Source: Streptomyces sp. S465 (lineage in GTDB: Bacteria > Actinomycetota > Actinomycetes > Streptomycetales > Streptomycetaceae). Taken from it: 64,000 nucleotides of DNA. The notes beneath the pieces were generated by a model. The model had not been told where the DNA came from. It saw only the letters and a list, made by a program, of their open reading frames with translations, and did not search any database. Below are positions 60,257 to 64,000 of this stretch, piece after piece. The stretch spans positions 8,302,001-8,366,000 of the forward strand of contig NZ_CP114036.1 of the NCBI RefSeq assembly GCF_026898115.1, given 5' to 3'. The position numbers were made by a program, and so were the translations under genes. How positions within the stretch are numbered: position 1 is the stretch's first letter; the number at the start of each line of letters is the position of its first letter.

Positions 60257-60262
60257 GTGTTT

Positions 60263-60314
60263 CCGTTAATAGGTTCCGTTACCAAGTTCCGTTACCAGGT
60301 TCCGTTACCAGGTG
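60263..60314. repeat. four tandem 13-bp units across the P450 stop
   Basis: CCGTTAATAGGTT, CCGTTACCAAGTT, CCGTTACCAGGTT and CCGTTACCAGGTG lie head to tail (60263-60314). The P450 stop codon (tta at 60305-60307) lies in the fourth unit; the array fills the gap to the SDR start. Confidence 0.85.
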
Positions 60315-61534
60315 ACGGGCAGTTCGTAGACGCCGTAGACCGATCCGTCGTGTTTGAACGGGATCCGCTCCAGCGGGGTGGCCGGCCGCAGGGTGGGGAT
60401 ACGGCGGTAGAGGGTGCCGTAGACGACCTGGAGCTCCATCCGGGCCAGTGGCTGGCCCAGGCACTGGTGCACCCCGAAGCCGAAGGCCACATGGCGGCGG
60501 GCGTCACGCCGGATGTCCAGCCGGTCGGGATCGGCGAACACCTCGGGGTCCCGGTTGGCGATGTCATTGGCCAGGATCAGCCCCTCGCCCGCCCGGATGA
60601 CCTCCCCGGCGATCTCGATGTCCTCCGTCGCCACCCGGCGCCGCCCGCTGTGGGTGATGTGCAGATAGCGCAGCAGCTCCTCCACCGCCGAGGCGATCAG
60701 CCGGGGATCGTCGGTGTCGCGCAGCAGGGCGAGCTGTTCCGGGTGCTCGAACAGGGCGAGGGTGCCGAGGGCGATCATGTTGGCGGTGGTCTCATGGCCC
60801 GCGATCAGCAGCAGCACCCCCATCTGCGCCGCCTCCTCGCGGGACAGTTCGCCCGCCGTGACCCGCCCGGCCAGACCGGACAGCAGGTCGTCGACGGGGT
60901 GGGCGATCTTCTCGCCCATCAGGCCGTCCAGATAGCCGAGCAGGTTCCCGTGCGCGGCCGACCGCTGCTCGGGGGTGACGTTCCGGTTGATGATGACCTT
61001 GCTGTTGGTCTGGAAGAAGTCGTGGTCGGCGTAGGGCACACCGAGCAGCTGACAGATCACCAGCGAGGGCACCGGCAGGGCGAACGCCTCCACCAGGTCC
61101 ACCGGCTTCGGACCGGCCAGCAGCCCGTCGATCAGCTCGTCCACGATCCTCTGCACGCCGGGGCGCATCGCCGCCACCCGCTTGATGGCGAACGGCGCCG
61201 TCACCATGCGCCGGAGCCGGGCGTGCTCGGGGTCGTCCTTGAGGATGAAACTGACCCCCGAACCGCCGGGCGGGAGCGGGGCCTGGCGGGGATAGCCGGG
61301 CCGGGTGACATCGGCGCTGACCCTCGGGTCGCCCAGCAGGGCCCGCTGATCGGCGTACCGGGTCACCAGCCACGGGGTGCTGCCGTCCCACAGGCGGACC
61401 TTCGCCAGCGGGCCCTGCCGCTGCTTGTCCCGCAGCGCCGGGGGCGGGTCGAACGGGCAGCCCGCCGCCCTGGCCATCGGAAACTCCGGGGCGCTGGCGG
61501 CGCGCTCGTCCACCGGGTGCACTGTGCTGGTCAT
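60305..61534 (-). CDS. cytochrome P450
   Basis: A 409-residue bacterial class I P450. I-helix LLLIAGHETTANMIALG, ExxR in SAVEELLRYL, and heme loop VAFGFGVHQCLGQPLAR with Cys at about 358. All canonical, so an active monooxygenase that needs external ferredoxin; none is encoded in the window. ATG 61534 follows GAGG. Probably hydroxylates the cluster product. TetR lies immediately upstream. Confidence 0.93.
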   Translation of the reverse strand: MTSTVHPVDERAASAPEFPMARAAGCPFDPPPALRDKQRQGPLAKVRLWDGSTPWLVTRYADQRALLGDPRVSADVTRPGYPRQAPLPPGGSGVSFILKDDPEHARLRRMVTAPFAIKRVAAMRPGVQRIVDELIDGLLAGPKPVDLVEAFALPVPSLVICQLLGVPYADHDFFQTNSKVIINRNVTPEQRSAAHGNLLGYLDGLMGEKIAHPVDDLLSGLAGRVTAGELSREEAAQMGVLLLIAGHETTANMIALGTLALFEHPEQLALLRDTDDPRLIASAVEELLRYLHITHSGRRRVATEDIEIAGEVIRAGEGLILANDIANRDPEVFADPDRLDIRRDARRHVAFGFGVHQCLGQPLARMELQVVYGTLYRRIPTLRPATPLERIPFKHDGSVYGVYELPVTW

Positions 61535-61617
61535 CGCTGCCTCGATTCGGTTGCGGCGAGTGGTCGAACCCCCCGTTGAACCCCCGTTGCACGGTGTCCC
61601 CGTTCGGGGAACCGCGG

Positions 61618-62262
61618 TCAGTGGGTGACGGGCGCCAGCCATAGTCCGACGATCCCGTCGATCAGGCCGGTGGCGGCGTCGTGCCAGCTGGACCGAGGTG
61701 TGGCGGTGTCCTCGGCGAGCGCGCGTTCCCGCTCGGCGCACATGTGCAGGATCAGGTGGCGCGCCATGGCACCGCGCTCGACATGCACCTCGAGCGGCAG
61801 ATCGGGCAGGCACCGGTTGAGCCCGTCGAGGGTCCGCCGCAGCGCCGGAGAGGCCAGGGACTCCTCGGCCATGATCTCGTGGAGCGCGGGATCGGTCATC
61901 ACCTGGGCGCAGAACCGCGCGTACCAGGTGGGGCTGGGCAGTTCGGCCAGGTGCTGGAGGACCGGCCGCACCAGACAGGCCACCCAGTCCCGTACGTCGG
62001 TGGAGTCGCCGATCTCGTCCAGCAGCCGCTCGCGCACCCGCTCCACCTGCTGGGCGTGTCTGCGCGCGATCGCCCGCACCAGGTCGGCCTTGGTGCCGAA
62101 GTGGTAGCCGACCGCCGCGTTGTTGCCCTGGCCGGCGGCCCCGCTGACCTGGCGGTTGGAGACCGCGTACACCCCGCGCTCGGCGAACAGCCGCTCCGCC
62201 GTGGCCAGGATCGCCTCACGTGTGGCGTCGGCCCGTTCGTCCCGTACGGTCCTGCCCGCCAT
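61618..62262 (-). CDS. TetR-family regulator of the P450 cluster
   Basis: A 214-residue repressor. The HTH is in AVSNRQVSGAAGQGNNAAVGYHF (residues about 30-52) and a long helical C-domain follows. Its start (ATG 62262, GAGG upstream) overlaps the stop of the previous P450 gene, so it is translated with it. Most likely controls the divergent exporter/P450 promoter at 63537-63599. Confidence 0.88.
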   Translation of the reverse strand: MAGRTVRDERADATREAILATAERLFAERGVYAVSNRQVSGAAGQGNNAAVGYHFGTKADLVRAIARRHAQQVERVRERLLDEIGDSTDVRDWVACLVRPVLQHLAELPSPTWYARFCAQVMTDPALHEIMAEESLASPALRRTLDGLNRCLPDLPLEVHVERGAMARHLILHMCAERERALAEDTATPRSSWHDAATGLIDGIVGLWLAPVTH

Positions 62263-62264
62263 GG

Positions 62265-63536
62265 TCACCACCTCACCGGAAGCTCGCGCAACCCGCCCAC
62301 GGCCAGGCCCTCCAGGCGGCGCAACTCACCGGCCGGGACGGCGAGTTCGAGGGTGGGCAGCCGACGCAGCAGCACGTCCAGCACGGCCTGCAACTCGGTG
62401 CGGGCGAGTGCCTGGCCCAGACAGGAGTGGGCCCCGGCGCCGAACGCCAGATGGGGGTTGGGGCTGCGGTCGAGCGTCAGCTCGTCGGCGTCGTCGAAGG
62501 CGGTCTCGTCCCGGTTGGCCGCCGCCATGCTGCACACCACGGTGGTGCCGCGCGGCAGTACGGTGTCGGCCACCTCGGTGTCCTCGCCGATGTACCGGGG
62601 CATCCCGAACCCCGGGTTGGCGTCGAACCGCAGCGCCTCCTCCACCGCGGTGCGCACCAGCGAGCGGTCGGCGAGGAGCCGCTCCCAGTGGCGCCGGTCG
62701 GCCAGCAGCATGGCCAGCATCTTCCCGATCATGTTGGCCGTGGTCTCGTGGCCGGCGACCAGCAGGGCCTGGCCGGTGGCCACCAGCTCCGGGTCGGACA
62801 TCCGGTGGCCGCCGGGGTCGGTGGCCGTGATGAGCTCACTGAGCAGATCGTCGCCCGGCGCGGTCCGCTTGGCGGCGACATGGGCGGCCATGTAGTCGAC
62901 GAACTCCGCCTGGGCGGCGTCGACTTCGGCCTGCTGGTACCGGGTGAGGTTGAGCAGGGTGTCGGACCAGTGGGCGAACCGGTCGCGGTCGGTGTCGGGG
63001 ACGCCCAGCAGATCGCAGATCACCCACACCGGCAGGGGGAAGGCCAGGTGGGCCTTGAGGTCGGCGGGGTGGCCGTGGTCCAGCATGCCGTCGACGAGCC
63101 GCTCGGCCATCGCCTCGATCCCCGGCCGCAGCGCGTTCATGCGCTTGGCCGTGAACCATCTGGCCACCATCCGGCGCCATCGCTGATGGCCCTCGCCGCC
63201 CTGCGGGAGCGACCGCGCCATCGAGCTGTTGAACACCCCGCCCGAGTCGCTGTCGGTGAGCCGGGCCGCGTCGTCGGCGTTCAGCAGCCGGGTGAACCTC
63301 GGATCGGACAGCACCTGCCGGACGTCCTGGTAGCGGGTCAGCAGCGTGGCCTCGTCCCCGCTGGGCAGGGCCACCTTCGCCACCGGACACCGCTGCCGCA
63401 GCCGGGCCCACTCGGCGGGCGGCCCCAGGGCCGTATCGCTGGGAATCGGATAGCTCAGCGGCTGCTGGCCGTCTCCTCGAGCCACGACGCTCTCCCTCGG
63501 TCCTGGGTGGTCATCGACAAGATCAGGCAACCCCAT
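62265..63536 (-). CDS. cytochrome P450
   Basis: A 423-residue canonical P450. I-helix LLVAGHETTANMIGKML, ExxR in AVEEALRFDA, heme loop LAFGAGAHSCLGQALAR with Cys at about 372. ATG 63536 with AAGG upstream; the N-terminal 30 residues are not part of the core fold. First gene of the leftward block, divergent from a DHA2-type exporter. Confidence 0.93.
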   Translation of the reverse strand: MGLPDLVDDHPGPRESVVARGDGQQPLSYPIPSDTALGPPAEWARLRQRCPVAKVALPSGDEATLLTRYQDVRQVLSDPRFTRLLNADDAARLTDSDSGGVFNSSMARSLPQGGEGHQRWRRMVARWFTAKRMNALRPGIEAMAERLVDGMLDHGHPADLKAHLAFPLPVWVICDLLGVPDTDRDRFAHWSDTLLNLTRYQQAEVDAAQAEFVDYMAAHVAAKRTAPGDDLLSELITATDPGGHRMSDPELVATGQALLVAGHETTANMIGKMLAMLLADRRHWERLLADRSLVRTAVEEALRFDANPGFGMPRYIGEDTEVADTVLPRGTTVVCSMAAANRDETAFDDADELTLDRSPNPHLAFGAGAHSCLGQALARTELQAVLDVLLRRLPTLELAVPAGELRRLEGLAVGGLRELPVRW

Positions 63537-63599
63537 GGGCTACCTTAAGTCAAGCGACTGTTTTAAATTCCCTCCATCGTTCACGCGAAAGGCTCTGCC
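63537..63599. promoter_or_regulatory. divergent P450/exporter promoter
   Basis: A 63-bp AT-rich gap holding AGTC-AAGC-GACT (63548-63559) flanked by TTAA on both sides (CTTAAGTC...TGTTTTAAA). A candidate TetR operator serving both directions. GAAAGG near the right end is the exporter's ribosome site. Confidence 0.45.
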
Positions 63600-64000
63600 G
63601 TGCCCGAAAATCCCACCCCGCCCGCCGACGCCGGGGCGCCCGGCGGCACCGCCCCGCGCCCGCCGCGCACCAACCTCGTCGTCGGGGTGCTGGCCCTCGC
63701 GGGCATCGTGGTGTCGCTGATGCAGACCCTGGTGATCCCGCTGATCCCGGAACTTCCCGAGCTGCTGGACGCCTCGCCGTCGGACACCACCTGGGCCGTG
63801 ACCGCCACCCTGCTCGCGGGCGCCGTGGTGACCCCGGTGACGGGACGGCTCGGCGACATGTACGGCAAGCGGCGCATGCTGCTGATCAGCCTGGTCATGC
63901 TGGTGGCCGGATCGGCCGTCGGCGGCCTCAGCGACTCCCTGGCCCCCATGGTCGCCGGGCGCACCCTCCAGGGCCTGGCGGCCGGTGTGGTGCCGCTGGG
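63600..64000 (+). CDS. MFS exporter, DHA2/EmrB-like (3' truncated)
   Basis: The frame runs from GTG 63600 past the right edge, giving 133 residues. After a Pro-rich cytoplasmic tail, TM1 reads VLALAGIVVSLMQTLVIPLI; motif A is GRLGDMYGKRRMLL after TM2-3, and GRTLQGLAAGVVPL is TM4. It is typical of 14-TM drug:H+ antiporters. RBS AAAGG. As the divergent partner of the P450 operon it is the likely product exporter or self-resistance gene. Confidence 0.85.
   Translation, partial: MPENPTPPADAGAPGGTAPRPPRTNLVVGVLALAGIVVSLMQTLVIPLIPELPELLDASPSDTTWAVTATLLAGAVVTPVTGRLGDMYGKRRMLLISLVMLVAGSAVGGLSDSLAPMVAGRTLQGLAAGVVPL

Noticed and set aside
51758..64000. complete PKS/NRPS/terpene cluster
   Set aside because: Only a stand-alone ligase and tailoring, regulatory and transport genes are visible; no ketosynthase, condensation, carrier or cyclase domain was found in the window.

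Overview
The window is chromosomal DNA of a high-GC actinomycete, almost certainly a Streptomyces. Codon third positions are nearly all G or C. Many enzymes are secreted or Tat-exported and carbohydrate-active, GTG starts and 4-bp stop/start overlaps (ATGA, GTGA) are frequent, and regulators of the LacI, ROK, PucR, GntR and TetR families abound. No rRNA, tRNA, CRISPR array, intact insertion sequence or prophage was seen. The gene content looks like an accessory arm region: polymer breakdown, nutrient import and secondary metabolism.

Layout. 1-5.2 kb: the end of a GH44-FnIII-CBM2 glucanase, a small membrane protein, a TetR regulator with a clear operator, a GNAT acetyltransferase, a hypothetical protein and a decayed methyltransferase. 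5.3-10.2 kb: a TPR protein translationally coupled to a polyprenyl synthetase, then an FAH-family enzyme, an L,D-transpeptidase-fold protein and an AlkB-like dioxygenase. 10.2-13.9 kb: an MHS-type transporter, a PucR regulator and a divergent SDR. 14.2-16.4 kb: a secreted trio (thaumatin-like, GH128, double-psi barrel) behind a DasR-type and a CebR-like palindrome, closed by a perfect terminator hairpin. 16.5-19.3 kb: a transmembrane Ser/Thr kinase coupled to an FHA-like protein, followed by a gene graveyard (FtsX-type permease and LuxR remnants).

19.9-35.2 kb is the most coherent block, a glycan-utilisation locus. A LacI regulator lies next to a sugar ABC system and a GH2 enzyme whose promoter carries a textbook LacI-type operator. 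Upstream, on the same strand, follow a secreted GH43, a cysteine-type sulfatase, an SsuABC/TauABC-like ABC transporter, a ROK repressor and a formylglycine-generating enzyme. The sulfatase, its probable activator and the GH2 enzyme lack export signals, while GH43 is exported. This suggests outside trimming, import of a sulfated saccharide or sulfate ester, then intracellular desulfation and hydrolysis. A Tat-exported PL8 polysaccharide lyase lies nearby at 37.7-40.3 kb, and an NPP1/NLP-type secreted protein lies between.

40.5-45.7 kb encodes a catabolic operon: GntR regulator, LigK-type aldolase, 4-oxalomesaconate-type tautomerase, type I extradiol dioxygenase and MFS importer. It is followed by an orphan CitG-type gene and a TetR regulator. 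47.6-50.9 kb holds an undersized gene with an internal duplication, then secreted GH64 and GH76 enzymes behind a DasR-like half-conserved site; together with the thaumatin/GH128 trio these target fungal-wall polymers.

51-64 kb holds a GPP34 protein, a stand-alone adenylate-forming enzyme coupled to an unrecognised 158-residue protein, and a long leftward run of oxidative enzymes: two ordinary P450s, one highly degenerate P450, an FAD monooxygenase, an FMN alpha-hydroxyacid oxidase and an SDR, plus a TetR regulator, a CPA2 antiporter and a divergent DHA2-type exporter that runs off the right edge. This looks like the tailoring part of a biosynthetic cluster; no scaffold-building PKS, NRPS or terpene cyclase is visible in the window.
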